This document shows, in pieces, positions 1 to 13,560 of a DNA stretch of 64,000 nt. The stretch is from positions 3,231,996 to 3,295,995 of the forward strand of contig JAESIW010000020.1 in NCBI GenBank assembly GCA_016802295.1. The letters are read 5' to 3'. The notes below the pieces were generated by a model. The model was not told the DNA's origin. It saw only the letters and a program-made list of their open reading frames with translations, and did no database searches. The DNA is from Brachionus rotundiformis (Eukaryota > Rotifera > Eurotatoria > Ploima > Brachionidae). Within the stretch, counting starts at the first letter, position 1; each line of letters starts with the position of its first letter. Position numbers and translations under genes: made by a program.

Positions 1-3000
1 ACAATTATGGGTTTTGTACTTGCTGGAATTCACCTAGACAAGTAATCAAAAAATATTTATTAAAAAATTAATTAATTAAGTTTTATTAACCAAAATAGTG
101 AACCGTTCGAAAAGTCATGTATTGAACGAATTTATTATTCGTGTAGAAGAAATACCAGCGAAACGAGAGAACAAGCAAGAGACTCCGTAACTATTGATTC
201 AATAATCGAAAACCATGATGGCATTTTGTGGTTCTGGGCTTTATGGGAATGCGCTCAATTTTGCGCCCAATCCAGACTTAAAACTCCACTGGGAAAAGCT
301 CAGGACACTTTTGTAGCCATAGAGGGTGGGTACTTTAGAAATTATGAAATGATATATCTTCTTAACCAGCAAACATTATTTAGCTGTTTTAAAAAATTAT
401 TCAAATTATGAAAATCAGGCACAGTCAATTGATAAAGGCAATAATATGTTCATTGATTTGAACAGGATTAATTTACTGGAGCATTTTGTCGAACTTTTGG
501 AACGAATTATATACAATGCTTATGAAGGTATTGCATCAGGACAGCAATCAGTTTCAAAAGTATTAAATCTATTTTAATAAATATTTTTTTATCTTTTATT
601 CCAGGTAGTTAAAGTCTTTTTCCGAACAAATAAAAGTACATGCAATGAATGGTTCTCGAGAGTTAGATTTTTCTTGAGCAGTCTTTGTGTCAAAAGTGGT
701 AACTACGAGCTTGGAATACGCCAGTGTTGGGAGTTCTTGAATTACTGCATTCAGCATAACAATACTAATGTTTTTTTATTAGTATTTTAATTAACCTATC
801 ACTAATTTTCAATCAAAGATAAATGAATTTGAAATTGTTTTACAATTGTTAGTCAAGTGCTGTGTAAAGCTCGGCTGTTGGCAGCAACTAACTGGTTTGG
901 CAGATTGGTTAAAGAATACCTTGAAAAAAAATGGATTTGAATGGATTAATTATGCAGCTAATGAAGCCAAAGGATGGTATAAAATACCAAAATTTTTGTT
1001 TCAGTTGTTTAGTTTTATTTTTTTAGTCTTGAGGATGCTGCATCAGGATACAAGGAAAATATTCGAAAAAATGTCCAAGACACTAAAAATGACCAAGATT
1101 CAACTACTAATTTTCCAAATAGTTTAAATAAGTTTCAAAGCGAAAGAGTAAGTAAAACAATTTTGATTATTTATCATATAAAAATTAAGAAAATTTTTTA
1201 TTTTTGTAAAAAATAAACTGTTGCGTCTTTATATCAATTGAATGAAGCGCTAATTATTCTTTTTGAGTTATTTTCCATTGAATCAAGCTTTTTTTTTTAT
1301 TCAAAATTTGAATATTGAAATGAAAGAATATAAAAATTTTGTTGATAATGTTAAAAATTTTATGATCAAGAAAGGAAATTATTAGATAATTTGAAGCAAT
1401 CTTAAAAAAAAATTAAAGAAGTTGAAAAGGTTAAAAAAGAAACTATTTTAAATTAACCAGAACTATTGTTTACCAACTTAGACTTCCATAGTAAAAGAAA
1501 AATTTCTCTGAAAAAGAGAAGGTTGGATGAACTTGTTATTATTTATATTTAAAAATAAAATTAAAAAAGCCGAAAAATTAGACAAGATAATTTAATAAAA
1601 AATTTTTTTAAATATTTTTATTTGAAAAGATGAATTTCTGAAGAATATAATAATAACAGTAGTAATAAGCTACTACAAGCAACCTAGCGGAAATTACTTA
1701 GGAATACATTTATGGATATATCCTACCAGAAAGAGATCCATAATAGTTAGATGCACAATAATCAAGTATATCTACTAAGACAATAGTTTTTTTATCTTGA
1801 GAAGACTAGACTAGATTTGACTCTCAAAACTTGGTCGAAACTCTTTTTTTCCTTATACGCTTGTGTGGGTCATATTTTGATTTCCTTGTAACTCTTTTAA
1901 ATATTTGTGCGGTTGGTAGTTAGCCCTATGTGCTAAAAGAAGAGCCGAAGTATAGTTTTTCCGATCAGCTATCCACTTCCTGTAAGTGAACCTTGATATT
2001 GTGATCACTTGGTATTAAATGACAGCTGATCGTACACTATCGACTCGACAAAAAAGTTATTTAATTTAAATTATTAGAAATTGGTAATTTTTCCAGAACA
2101 TCCGATTAAGTTATCATAGAAAAATATAACTGCTTCGCAGTAAGTCGGCAGCTTTGGAACTTATTTTGCTTTTATCTTAATAAGGTCACCTGACTCGTGG
2201 TCACTCCACTACCGGTCAGCCAAACATATTCAAATCTTTAAATTTTATTAAAAGAAAAAAAGTTTTATTCTTTAAAAAATTAATTAAAAAATAAATTTTT
2301 TTAAATAAAAAATTTTAATGCTCAGCTAGATAATTTAATTTTATCTAATAGCTTTTTAATTTTAGCTGTTTGACTGTTTTTTTCAACTAAACGATTGGAA
2401 CGAGTATATTTTGTGGTACAATGACTACAAAGAAAATTACATTAATAGCCCAGATCACCAAATTTATGTCCATCAAATAGAAAAATGCGCTGATATTGAA
2501 CACATAAAGTGATTTAATAGATTCAAATACATTTAAATTAATTTAAAAAAAAGGGCCTTATGTTCTTTTAATGATGGTGATTTTGAATCGGCTTCTTATA
2601 GTTTGGCTCAACAAACAACCTTTGATAACTTTCTTGATTCAATTGAGTGCAAATGGAATTTTGAAGATATCGAAAATGCTACTCTGAAAACCCTTCAAAA
2701 GACACTAATGATCCAAAGGTAAATGGTTTCATTTGATCCATCTTTCATTTATATCTTGTTACCTAGACTTGAAATTGAAAATGAGCCGAGCTATTTAAAT
2801 GAAATGAAAGATCAAATTTTAAAGATTTTGAATATCGATGAGATGTCTCATTCAAATCATCAAAAAATAATTCTCATACTTTTACTAAATAACATTTTGG
2901 AACAAAAAGTTAGTCTAAAGAATTAATTTTAAAATTTAAAATTTATTTTCAAATTTTAGGCAAAATTTGGCTTTTCATTTTCGAATTCAGATTGCTTTAA

Positions 3001-6000
3001 ATTATCTAATAAACACAGTGTAAAATATTTGAATACATTGTTAATGATTTCAAAGAATTATGAATTTAATTTTGGCTTAAATTTGGCTTGTGCCAAAATG
3101 GCTCGTCAAAAAAACAACAACAATTTGAGCACGAGACTGCTTGAGCAGCAAGTAGAATACTTCAAAACCAATCTAAATCTTTATCCAGAAGAAACATCTA
3201 CAAATTTTTACGATTCTGTGTCAAAACTAATGACAGAGATCCAAAATTTATCTGATCACCAACTGAAATTAAGCATGGTTGATTTTTTATCAGAGAGTTC
3301 CAAACTTTTGGCTAAAAAAAATTTCTCTTACGAATCAATTGACATTCTGACCAAGTCAGTGCTTAGTTTTGCCAAATTAAGTCCTAATGAGTCTTTGGCC
3401 CCAGCTTCATTTACTCCTGGTGTACCATTCATTGCTAGCAACACCAATTCCAAGCTCTATGAAAGTCTTAATCAAAAATGCTCCAAACTTTTAATGAATT
3501 TAAGCAAAATGCTGAACCAAAATCCCAATATTCTTAAAAGTTTTAATCAAAGCTTTTACAATATTGACACCTTAAGTCTTACCGAGCAGATAAATACCAA
3601 TTTGAGCAAGATTTTAAGCTTCAAAAATTCAGACATGACACGGTTTAATTTAAAAAATGAAGCTTACTTGAATAGCGAGTCAATGATTGGCAATATTTTA
3701 GACTTAGGGACTGTTTTGGCACCAAATTACGCCAAAACATGGTTCTCCTTGGGCAATTGGTGTTACAAGTGGGGAAAAAAATATGCAGACAAGGTTCAAA
3801 TGAGTGTCAAATTAAGTTCAAATGATATTTTAAAGGATTCCGATATAGCCCAGTTGCTCGATCTATTGCCAGTCCATTGTCCCGATGATGAAAAAAAATT
3901 TGTTCTAGACTTGTACTCAAATTGTTTGTCACTGAACCATAGTGGAGACGAAAACTTACAAAATCCTATGTTCCAGTTTAACAGTGAAATATTCAGAACC
4001 CAAGCAAAATTACAGTTGGTAGAAAACTGCACAACTCTTGGCAAAGAACACATAGAATCGGTTGTAAGTTACTTGATGGTAATAATAGACCGGGTTATCT
4101 ATTATCTAAAAATAGCCTGCAAGTCTTATTTTATGTTTTTAAAATTAAATGACACAAGTTCAAAGTCTTCGGACGAAAAAAATATATCTTCAAGTCTGAG
4201 GATAATCAAGTTGTTGGTAAAATATGCCATCGAGCTAAAAGATGACCTCAAAGTGGGACTAGACGAAACTCCTAGTGAACCTTGGAAGAATATAATACCA
4301 CAATTGTTTTCGAGGCTAAATCATCCGGAGATGTATGTTAGAGAATCAGTTAGCCAGTTGTTGTGTAGAATAGCCAAAGATTTTCCACACTTGATCATAT
4401 ATCCTGCTGTTGTTGGTTGTCAAGATGGCCCAACCAGGATAGAAACTGTCCATACGACCAAAAATGACAATAGTCTTTTTGAAAATTTATCACGATCTCA
4501 ACAAGAAGATCTAAAAATTGACACAAAAATTGGTTAGTTTTAGAAAAAATTTATTTATATTCTAATATAATAAGAAAAATATTCAATCTATAATATTTGA
4601 TTTAAAAATAGATTTTTTTTTTAAATTAAATTGTTCTTTTAAACTTTAATTCAAGAAGTTGAAAATGATAGTGATTTGAGTGATGAAGACAACTCGGCAG
4701 AATTGAGCGACCAGCTTGAGCAAGCAGTTGAAGAAGAGGAAGAAAATGATACAAGCACTTATGATGATTATACTCAAGATGAGTCAAAGTCCGAACTTAA
4801 AAATACTTATAAATATCTTTTGAATACTCTGAATGATTCCAATCGGACCATGATTGATCAAGTAAAGCTTTTTGTTCACGAAATGCGACGAATAACTCTG
4901 CTACGTGAAGAGCTCTGGTATGGAACTCTTAACCAAATACATTCAGACTTGAATAAAAGAATCGACCAGCTCAATTCAGAAATTACCAAGACCAACTCTA
5001 ATCCAAATCTGTCTGATGATGAAAAACCAACAATTCTTAAACAAAAATATCATATATTCCTTCAGCCGATTGTTTTGATCCTCGAACATGTACAAGAAAT
5101 TACAACCAATTTACCTCCAGAGACGCCAAACGAAGAAGCATTTCAACTAGAATTCCAAGATAAAATTAAAGAAGTTATCACTCAATTAAAAGATGAGGAA
5201 AATTTCAACAAGCCGTCAAATTCTCTCAATTTATTCAAACAATTACACAACACTTTTCACCATCGAAGCCAGCGCCGGCAGTCCACATCACTTCAAATGG
5301 ACCAAATCAGTCCAAAACTATACCAGCTAAAATCTACAAACATTCCCATACCTGGCAAAGATGGAAGTTCTATTTACATTTACTCAATAGCCAATTCAGT
5401 TCAAGTGTTGCCAACAAAAACAAAACCAAAAAAGCTTTACTTTGTCGGTTCAAATGGCAGAAGGTATCCATATCTGTTCAAGGGACTCGAAGATTTACAT
5501 TTGGACGAAAGAATCATGCAGCTGCTCAACATTGTCAATTCAATGTTTTCCAAGTTAAACAAAACCGAAACAATACAATTTCATGCATTGAACTACTCAG
5601 TGACTCCACTGGGTCCCAGATCAGGCCTGATTTCTTGGGTCGAAGGCGCCACTCCCCTATTTAATTTGTACAAAAAATGGCAGCATAGAGAAGCAGTTTA
5701 TTTGGCTAGCAAGGCTCAAAATCAGACCCAACATGTTCAATTAATGAGGCCGAATGACATCTTTTATGCCAAACTGAACCCATTGCTGAAAGAAAAGGGC
5801 ATTAAAAATTTCCAAGAAAATAGATCTGAGTGTCCAGTGTCAATTTTGCGCAAGGTTTTGGAAGATTTAATAAAAGAGACTCCGAGCGATTTGCTCAGCA
5901 AAGAAATTTGGTGCAATTCGACAACACCAGCAAACTGGTGGACTAGTGTTCAGATATTTGCACGATCCACCGCAGTCATGTCAATGATTGGCTATGTTAT

Positions 6001-9000
6001 TGGCCTAGGCGACAGACATTTAGACAATGTGCTGATCAATCTTCGAACCGGGCAAGTGGTTCATATTGACTACAACATTTGTTTTGAAAAAGGCCAGAAT
6101 TTGCGAGTTCCGGAAAAGGTTCCTTTCCGGATGACTCAAAATATTCAGCATGCTTTGGGCTTAACTGGTTGTGAAGGCTTGTTTAAATTGTCCAGTGAAC
6201 AAGTCTTGAACATACTGAGACAAAAGAGAGAAACATTGCTGACTTTGCTTGAGGCATTTGTGTATGACCCATTGCTTGACTGGACAGGACATGACACGGG
6301 CATAATAGCCTCCTTCTATGGTGGTGGAAGTTCCAAACTTAAGTCAGAAAGTGACGAAAATAAAAAAGAAACAAGAAAAAATTTGGAAAAAAAACAAACT
6401 CTGGAACTGTTTGAAATACGCTTATTGGAAAATAGGACTCTAATGGAACAAAATCAGCTTCAGTTTGAAAATTTTCTGATTCAAACCTTGGACAAGATTA
6501 AAGTGGTGTCCGATTTGTCCAAAAGAAAAGGCTTAAATGACAATTTAATTACATTAAATGAACAGGCAAAGATTTATTTGGATGAGAGCCTGACTTTACA
6601 TGAGACAATGAAGAATAAAACAACTCATCCGGTTTATACTTTGCGTGATAGATACACCATTTATGAAAGCTATAACCACAATTTGGACTCGGTAAAATCA
6701 TGTATGGAGAATGAGGTGGACAATTTGGAAAATTTAATCCAGCAGCACTTGAAAATGCTGGATTTTTTTAAAAAAACAAAAATAGAATTTAAACTCAGTG
6801 AGCTCACAAGACCCCATGAATTGGTCAAAGATTTCTTGAAATCTATAGGACAATCAGCGCTGATTGATTTAAGTGATAAGGCTTTTGATGAAGTAGTTAA
6901 GCTAGAAGAAAGTTTAAAACTTTGCGTTGGTTCTATCTATAATATAGAACAAAACATATCAAAAATTTTGAGCTTTTTTTCCAATGAATTTTTGGTCAAT
7001 CAAGGCAAACACTGTAAATTGGTCGAATGGCTCAAAGAATTGAAAAATTGTTTGACTAAAGAGATGTTTGATCAAATAAAATCAGATTTTGAAATGGAAT
7101 TTTTGAAAAATTTTGATTACCAATTCATCAATCAAAAGATAGACGAGCTTAGGTCAAGTTTAAGTCCAGTTGAAAGTCGTTTACAAAGCTTGGAAGCACG
7201 CAAAGTAAAACTTTCACAATCAAATCAAATCGATTATCAGCAAATTAACTTGTTTATCACAGAAAATTTAAACGAGTTTACTGATAACCAACTGTTCGAG
7301 AGTTTTAACTCTTGTTTATTGCAATTTTTTGGTGAAAATTTGCAAAAATGGATGGCAATGGAAACAGCAGCGATTGATGCAAAAGAAAATTTGATAAATG
7401 TTAGATCAATGGATGGAGATTGGTATTTGGAAGAGATGCTTGCTTTGGCCCAAAATTGCGCTCATTTTGCAGATGTAATGTCTAGTGTGTACACAAATTT
7501 TAATAAATTCTCTATTGATGATTTGAGCGAAGTTAATTTTAAAAAGAGCTTGAATGTATTCACTTCGATGGAAAGTTTGTTCCAAATTTTGAACAGCTTG
7601 GTCATTGATTTTGATTCAGTATTGCTGGAAAAATTGCTGAAATTGTGTTTTAGTAATAATCAAGATGTGGCTGCATTGATGGACGAATTTAAGTCGATGC
7701 ATTTGGAAGAATTTTTCGAAATAATATCCATCCAGGATTCAAGTGACGTTTTGAGCTCAGAATATGTTGAAAAAATAAATGACATAAAATCAAAGTATAG
7801 CAGATTGTTGACGATAAGAAATGGTAATCCAAGTTCCCAAATCTTGCTTGAATTCGAAAAAATGTTTGCCAAAGTTGACATTGAATTTGACAAAACAATC
7901 AAATTTTGCAAAAATATATACTCAATTCAGGATGCAAACTCTCTAAATCAGAATTTGTTTATGTACACGCCAAATTTGGTACTCTTAATGGAACCATCGA
8001 ATCTAATGTTTATGAAAAATCTATTTCTGGTCAAAAAAATCCAAACCATTAATTCATGTTTGGAAAATTGTATTCAATTTAAAAATTACTGTTTTGGTAA
8101 GTAATCTTAATTGGCAAATCCAATATTGGGGCTTGTATATTAATTTTAAGTTTGAGATGAAAAAATTTTCATTTTTTCAATTGAATTGAAAAATTTAAAT
8201 CTTAGAATTAAAGTTTGAATTTTGTTACAAGAGTGTAAAACCAAATGATTCGTATGTTTTTATATTAAATCATTTTGGGAAATTTCTTTTAGCATAGTCG
8301 AGCTTATAGATCTGAAAATCATCTAATCTAATTTTTTATTTATTCTTGATAAAAATTAGTAAAATTCTGACTTTAAAAAATACAAATTAAAAATTATTGA
8401 AAATCCTGGCTCAATTTTTTTATGAAAGAAAAAATAAAGCTTTCGATTTGGAATTTTTAATGATGATTCTTTTTTTTAGCCATCATCTTTTGTCTAAGAT
8501 TGGTTTCTCATACTATAGATTAAAATAAAAAGCCAAAAATGTTCAATATTTAATAAATTTTATTTATTTATATGTACCGAGCTAAGGCTCCTTCAGATTA
8601 ATTTTAAAAAAGATAAAAATAAAAGTAAAGCAAAAATAATGCAAAAAATAGCAGTAAAATAAATTAAAGGAAAAAAAATAGAGACTAAAGAGATACTAAA
8701 AATTTGAACATTGGAACTTAATTAAAAATTTTAAAATTTGTTGGACTATTTGAGGATTCAGGAAAAAAAAGAAGAAAAAGTAAGGTTACAATTATATTAG
8801 AGAATTGGATACTCAATTCTTCCTTGAATTCCTTAGATATACTGATCACCAATGGTACAGAGTTGGTTAATCCTCCTCTGATATATCTTTCACTCAATTC
8901 AAAAGAGATTTAGTTCCAATTTACTTTTAAGATGCTTTGAAATTAAAATGTAGCTTGACTTTTCAACATTGGTTCTCATTTTCCATCTGATTAGCCATTA

Positions 9001-10883
9001 CTCAAGCTCATTAAGTTGCCTATTTATCAAGTTCCTAAATTTCCCTTTTTAATAAAAAAAAGCTGCTAAATCGTCTGCAAAAAGAAGCGAGTTATAGTTG
9101 GTTTTATTTATTTTAGGAGCATCAATTATTAAAATACTGAGTAAAAGTGGACTAAATAGTGGTCCTTTATGGTAAATAGATGATTTAATATTTATAAATT
9201 TTAAAGATTCGAGGATCGATGTTGGTTACAGTCAGGAAGATATGGTATACCCACTTAAAAATTATGTATCCGAGTTTATTACACAAATGGTAAGACATCA
9301 AAAATAATTGAGATTTTAATTTATTTGTGTTATTAGGTGAACGGAATACCTGTTATTCTGATTGGAAATATGGTCAACATTTTAACTAACGATGAATACA
9401 GCTTAATAAATTTGGACCCAGCAAATCAAGCCGAGCAAATCAGCTATCTTATTAACCAAAAAATAATGATAAACCAAATAAATAGTTATTACTTTAACAC
9501 CTTTAACCAATTTATGTTCGATTTAGACGCCAATTGGGTCAACACAGATTTATCAAAGTAAATAAAATTAAAAATTTCAGACTAGGTGAAAAAATTTATA
9601 TTTAATTTTAAGACGAATTAATTATAATATAAGATACAATGAGACATTTTTGAAATTACTCAAAGATGTAATTGTTTCTATAGAATGGCTTTATGAACCA
9701 TTTTTAGTTGATTCTAATTCAAGCCAACTCAGTGCTAAAACTTTTCGAGAATCGCTTTTGGAAAACCTGAAAGCGGTTTCTGACCAATTTGGCAAGAAAT
9801 TGGATCTTACCAGAAAAAAAATAGCTGAAATCAATCAAAATGATACCAATATATTGAAAAGACTCGAGTGGTCAAGCAGTTCGAACCCCCATTTAGCTGA
9901 ACTTGGCAAAAAATTCAAAGACATGGTCCAGTTAAATGAGAAAGCTCTTTCCCAAACAATAAGCAATCTGAACCAGCTTTCTGATAACATAAATTTATGG
10001 ATTAATTACGAACTTATAAGAAGTCCCAAATCCGACTCGCTAGTCTCTCTTAAGAAAAATTTTGACAACATTCTCAAACTGATTGAAGATAAAGAAGTTT
10101 TGGACAAATCTAATATTCCAAATATATCTGAAGCTGAGCTAAATCTTATCAATTTTAAATCATTTAAAGACCAAAAGCCTCTTAATAGCTCAGTTTTACA
10201 AGAGTATTATAAACTGCTGTATGACGAAGTGGCTCAAATGAAGCGAATAAAACAAAAAGAAGAGAAAGATTTGATGATTAAAGTCGACGAGCTGAACAAA
10301 AGCTTATCAGAGTTTAAAGCACTACTTAATCAACATAATAAAATAATGGTTGATATTAAGCCAATATTAAAAAGTATGGCAAAATTAGGTGAAAACCAGC
10401 GCTTATCTGACTATTCAAAAACTTATCAGAAATTTTCCGAGACTTGCCAACAGTTGATTCGAGTTTTGGCCAATAGAGATCTGATCGAAGCTGAGACAAC
10501 TTATTTAGAGGAAAGATACAATGAGCTGTGTCTAATTGTACCAAAAATTTATGCGGATTTAAAAACTTTAAACGAAACCAGTGAGAAAAAGTGCGAAAAT
10601 AGCAAAAATGAACGCAGAAATGTGGACACTATCAAAACTCTAAGAGCTAACCAGGAAGGAAATAGCCACGCCATTGCCGTATGGAAGCGGGTTTATGAGA
10701 AACTTGATGGTCGTGATCCTTATCCAAATAGTCAAATTTCTGTACAAGAACAAGTAAAATCAAAAATTTAATTTAAAAATAAAAAAAATAAACTAATTTT
10801 ATTAGGTTAACTATTTGATTGAAAAAGCCACTGATTTGAATAATCTGGCCGTGCTTTATGAAGGATGGACACCATGGGTTTAG
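1..10883 (+). CDS. SMG1: SMG1 PI3K-related kinase (C-terminal 15 exons, 5' end outside window)
   Basis: SMG1 phosphorylates UPF1 in nonsense-mediated mRNA decay. Exons: 1-41 (partial), 81-329, 370-559, 605-769, 819-976, 1027-1147, 2366-2508, 2554-2718, 2767-2908, 2960-4532, 4656-8096, 9207-9289, 9337-9557, 9613-10753, 10806-10883 (TAG stop). All phases agree and give about 2636 residues; human SMG1 is about 3660. The FAT-like helical region begins with SRLKTPLGKAQDTF (exon at 81-329). The kinase domain lies in the 4656-8096 exon: TKTKPKK, GLEDLHLDERIMQ, the catalytic loop GLGDRHLDNVL near 6000-6033 and the metal-binding HIDYN near 6061. The last two exons encode SVQEQ and a FATC tail ending LYEGWTPWV, nearly the human ending. 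An acidic stretch lies at about 4660-4790. Introns are 39-123 nt except two of 1218 and 1110 nt; the second holds an antisense LINE. Identity is certain; the 5' end is missing because the window begins inside the gene. Confidence 0.96.
1148..2365 (+). other. Long SMG1 intron, no recognised content
   Basis: This 1218-nt intron is far longer than its 40-60 nt neighbours. Its flanks are AT-rich filler, but about 1660-2225 is distinctly richer in G+C and holds the inverted words GATCAGCT and AGCTGATC about 70 nt apart (1959-2031). That composition suggests an old transposon insertion. No open frame or reverse-transcriptase motif could be read in it on either strand, so the origin is unresolved. 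Confidence 0.4.
8560..9175 (-). mobile_element. 5'-truncated non-LTR retrotransposon (LINE family 1) in a SMG1 intron
   Basis: Read on the minus strand, 9175 to about 9060 gives a reverse-transcriptase segment resembling GPLFSPLL followed by LLFADDLAAF, the catalytic (Y/F)ADD box. Further down come RWKMRTNVEKS and a degraded ELSERYIR-like segment near 8880. The minus-strand 3' end (about 8600-8560) carries a small stem-loop (GAGC CTTA GCTC) followed by GGTACA and a TAAA-type tail. Frameshifts and stops show it is dead. It lies antisense in the 8097-9206 intron of SMG1. A second copy of the same family is at 11284-11930. Confidence 0.8.
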
Positions 10884-11283
10884 TCAAATTGTGATTATAA
10901 TTACTGGACCATTTTTTTGTTTTGTTTAAATAGTTTTATTGATGTCTATTCTTTGTTTTATTAAATCTTATATTTTATTTTTATTTTTTGAAAACTATAT
11001 TTAATGACAATTAATAAAAAATTTTTTTCAAAAAGTTGATTTTAAAAACTAGATAGACTATCTTGTCCATGGAATGTTCTTAAATTAAATTATCACAAAT
11101 AAAAGTCATTTTGACTAGTATTTGTAAATTTTGAAGAATTTCTTTAAGTAAGTGATTGTTTTTTTCAGGTCTATTAAAACTCAAGCTGAATGATCTTCAA
11201 TTTTCAAAATCAGTGAAACTCAATTAACATTTTCTGATACTGAATTTCAATATCAACTAATAAATTTTAAGATCAGACTATTT

Positions 11284-11930
11284 TTATTTATTTGTTTTAT
11301 CTGTACCGAGCTAAAAGCTCCTTCAGAATAAAAATAAAATATAAATTAAAAAATCATAAATAAAATAAAATTTAAAAGAAAAATTAAAAAGATCAAATAA
11401 AATATAATATATATATATATATAAAAGTTTAAATGTATAAGTAAATTTAAAAAGATTATTCAATTTTTAACTTAATCTAATTTTTTCAAACAAGAGGGTT
11501 TAAACGGAGGCTTGCGCCATTCGGACGAACCCTGGGGTCTTTCCCTCAATAATATATTTAATAAAAAATAAAAATATTAAAAAAGATTAATTGAAAAAGA
11601 AAGTGACAGGTTATTCATGATCAAATATTTGTGGGTTCAAGTGAAAAAGAAGAGATAATTAGGTAGCAATTACACAATGGAGTCGGGTACTCGATAAATC
11701 TTGATTCGAAGCCGGCTTTATATTCTTCCACCAGTGTGAGGACCAATGGAACAGAATGACTCAGTCCTGGCCTAACATATCTCTCACTCAACTCATAAAG
11801 TCGATTCGAGACTGTTAGTAGTTTGAGTTTATTATAGGGAGTATCATATTTTAGTTTTCTAATCAAATTGACATAGATAAAATAGCCAATTCTGTAAAGG
11901 CTCACTGATTAATTTCAAGTACCGCGCCAT
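11284..11930 (-). mobile_element. LINE family 1 fragment (3' end)
   Basis: On the minus strand a 94-codon open segment (11905-11621) contains NRLYELSERYVR and HSVPLVLTLVEEYK. The LINE in the SMG1 intron has the matching ELSERY[IV]R and SVPLV segments, so the two are copies of one family. The 3' end at about 11327-11301 has the same hairpin (GAGC TTTTA GCTC then GGTACA) and a TAAA-rich tail. A less AT-rich segment at 11490-11550 is probably its 3' untranslated region. The 5' part is absent; it is not a cellular gene. Confidence 0.7.
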
Positions 11931-12719
11931 ATTGTAAGAAAGATTAGGCGTTCAGTCGAATTGATTATCAAAGAAATACTTGACAATGAGTATAAAAGTA
12001 CCGATTCCTAAGCGATTTAAAAAATCATCAACGTAATGTTATACAACAAAAGACAACATTAAAGTAAAAAAAAGGCGGAAGACCAATAAAATAATTAAAA
12101 TTTTTGTAACACTTATTTTTTGATCTTGAAAACCAATATCAGGTAATTAAAACGAGTAACAATAATTGAAAAATCTGATAAAAATTGTTGTTATCTTTTC
12201 ACTAAAAAAGCATAAAATTAATTAATGATAAAGATGAAAAAATAATTAAAAAAAAAAGTCTAGAGTCTTTTCATGACAGTTGTGATTCATATTCACAAAT
12301 CATCAAGATAAATTAATTCACTGTTTATTAATTTCAATGTTAGTTTTTTAAAATGAATCTTCGCTAATTAAGATGTTATTAGTCTGACAAAGTAAAGGCA
12401 CTTGTTGGTTAACCTTGAATTTGATAAAACGCCTCTAATCGACTGCGTTAATTTAGTTTTAATTACTGATTAGAGAAAAAATTCTTGACTTAGAAAATAT
12501 TTCTCAACAATAAATTTTTATAATTTTTTATCATGATCATTAGTTTGCCAATTAAGAGGGTTTGATATAATTATTGTTAACAAAGAAAATTTTTTAAAGA
12601 AATGGTGTCCAATAATGCTTGTCCGAAACTTTAATTAGAAAAAAAAATATGATAATATGTGAATAAAATAATAAAATTTTACATGCATAATCTGAGGCTA
12701 AATTGTCCTCGGTCGTTTA

Positions 12720-12885
12720 GAATGGCTATTTTTTTGGTAAATATTTTTTTGGTTTAAAACAATTAATAAATTTGGTGAAAAAATAATATTTTTTTTTGGT
12801 GAAATAAAATTGTTTTGGTGAAAAATATATTTATTTGGTTCATTTTTTAATATTTTTTTGGTGATTTATTTTGGTGAAGTAGAAA
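12720..12885. repeat. Degenerate T-rich GGTGAA tandem repeat
   Basis: The unit approximates T(5-8)GGTGAAA with AT-rich spacers and recurs about eight times. The array is bracketed by two short direct repeats, CGTTTAGAAT at about 12714 and again at about 12894. It may be a minisatellite, or an internally amplified short element whose flanking copies are a target-site duplication. No coding potential was seen. Confidence 0.6.
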
Positions 12886-13414
12886 TTTAGTGCCGTTTAG
12901 AATACTCGACTATATATAACTTTGGTATATCAGTCTCAACTGAATTTAATCTTAACAAAAAGAGACATAACTTATTTTTTTCGAGTGATATTTACAGAAA
13001 TTATGATTAAAAAACACCAAAATTTAAAATTTTAATAATATAATGCTATCAAAGATTGATTAAGCGCACGCATTTTTTTATTAATAATGCATTGAATTAG
13101 CATTTAATCAATTAAGTTAAAACAGTCAGCATTATTTTTGCTAAAATAATAATTCAAATTAATTTTTTGTTTAAAATTTATTTAAAAAATGATTGAATCT
13201 GAAAATAAATACAATTATCAATGTAAAGCTGCTTCAAGGATGTTTTATAGTGTAGATAACTTGCATTTTTATAATTTTTGATCTAATAATAAATTTTTGA
13301 TTTAAACTTCAGTCTGATTATGAGGCTATTTTAAATTTATTTTGTTTTTTTTGTTAATTGATAGCTGCCATAGCGCAACTAAGATTTCGTAAGTTTAATG
13401 CTGTAGCTTATATT

Positions 13415-13560
13415 ATTATTATTTTATTTATTTAAAATATAGTTCGGCAAAGCCTTGGCCGGTCGGAATGGAAACTTACTCCTTCCTTTCACCCACATGA
13501 AAAATATTATTGAAGGCAGAACTTAATCTGAACTAAAAATGCTAAATGAGATTGAAGTTA
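13415..13560 (-). mobile_element. Probable LINE 3' end
   Basis: On the minus strand the sequence runs from a comparatively G+C-rich segment (about 13500-13440) into a stem-loop of the form GGC...GCC followed by GAAC and then a TAAA/ATAA-rich tail (13435-13413). This matches the arrangement at the 3' ends of the family 1 fragments at 8560 and 11284, but the hairpin sequence differs. No reverse-transcriptase peptide is present, so the call rests only on tail architecture. Confidence 0.4.

Noticed and set aside
11621..11905. 94-codon minus-strand frame as a cellular gene
   Set aside because: Its ELSERYVR and SVPLV motifs recur in the LINE at 8560-9175, so it is retrotransposon coding sequence.
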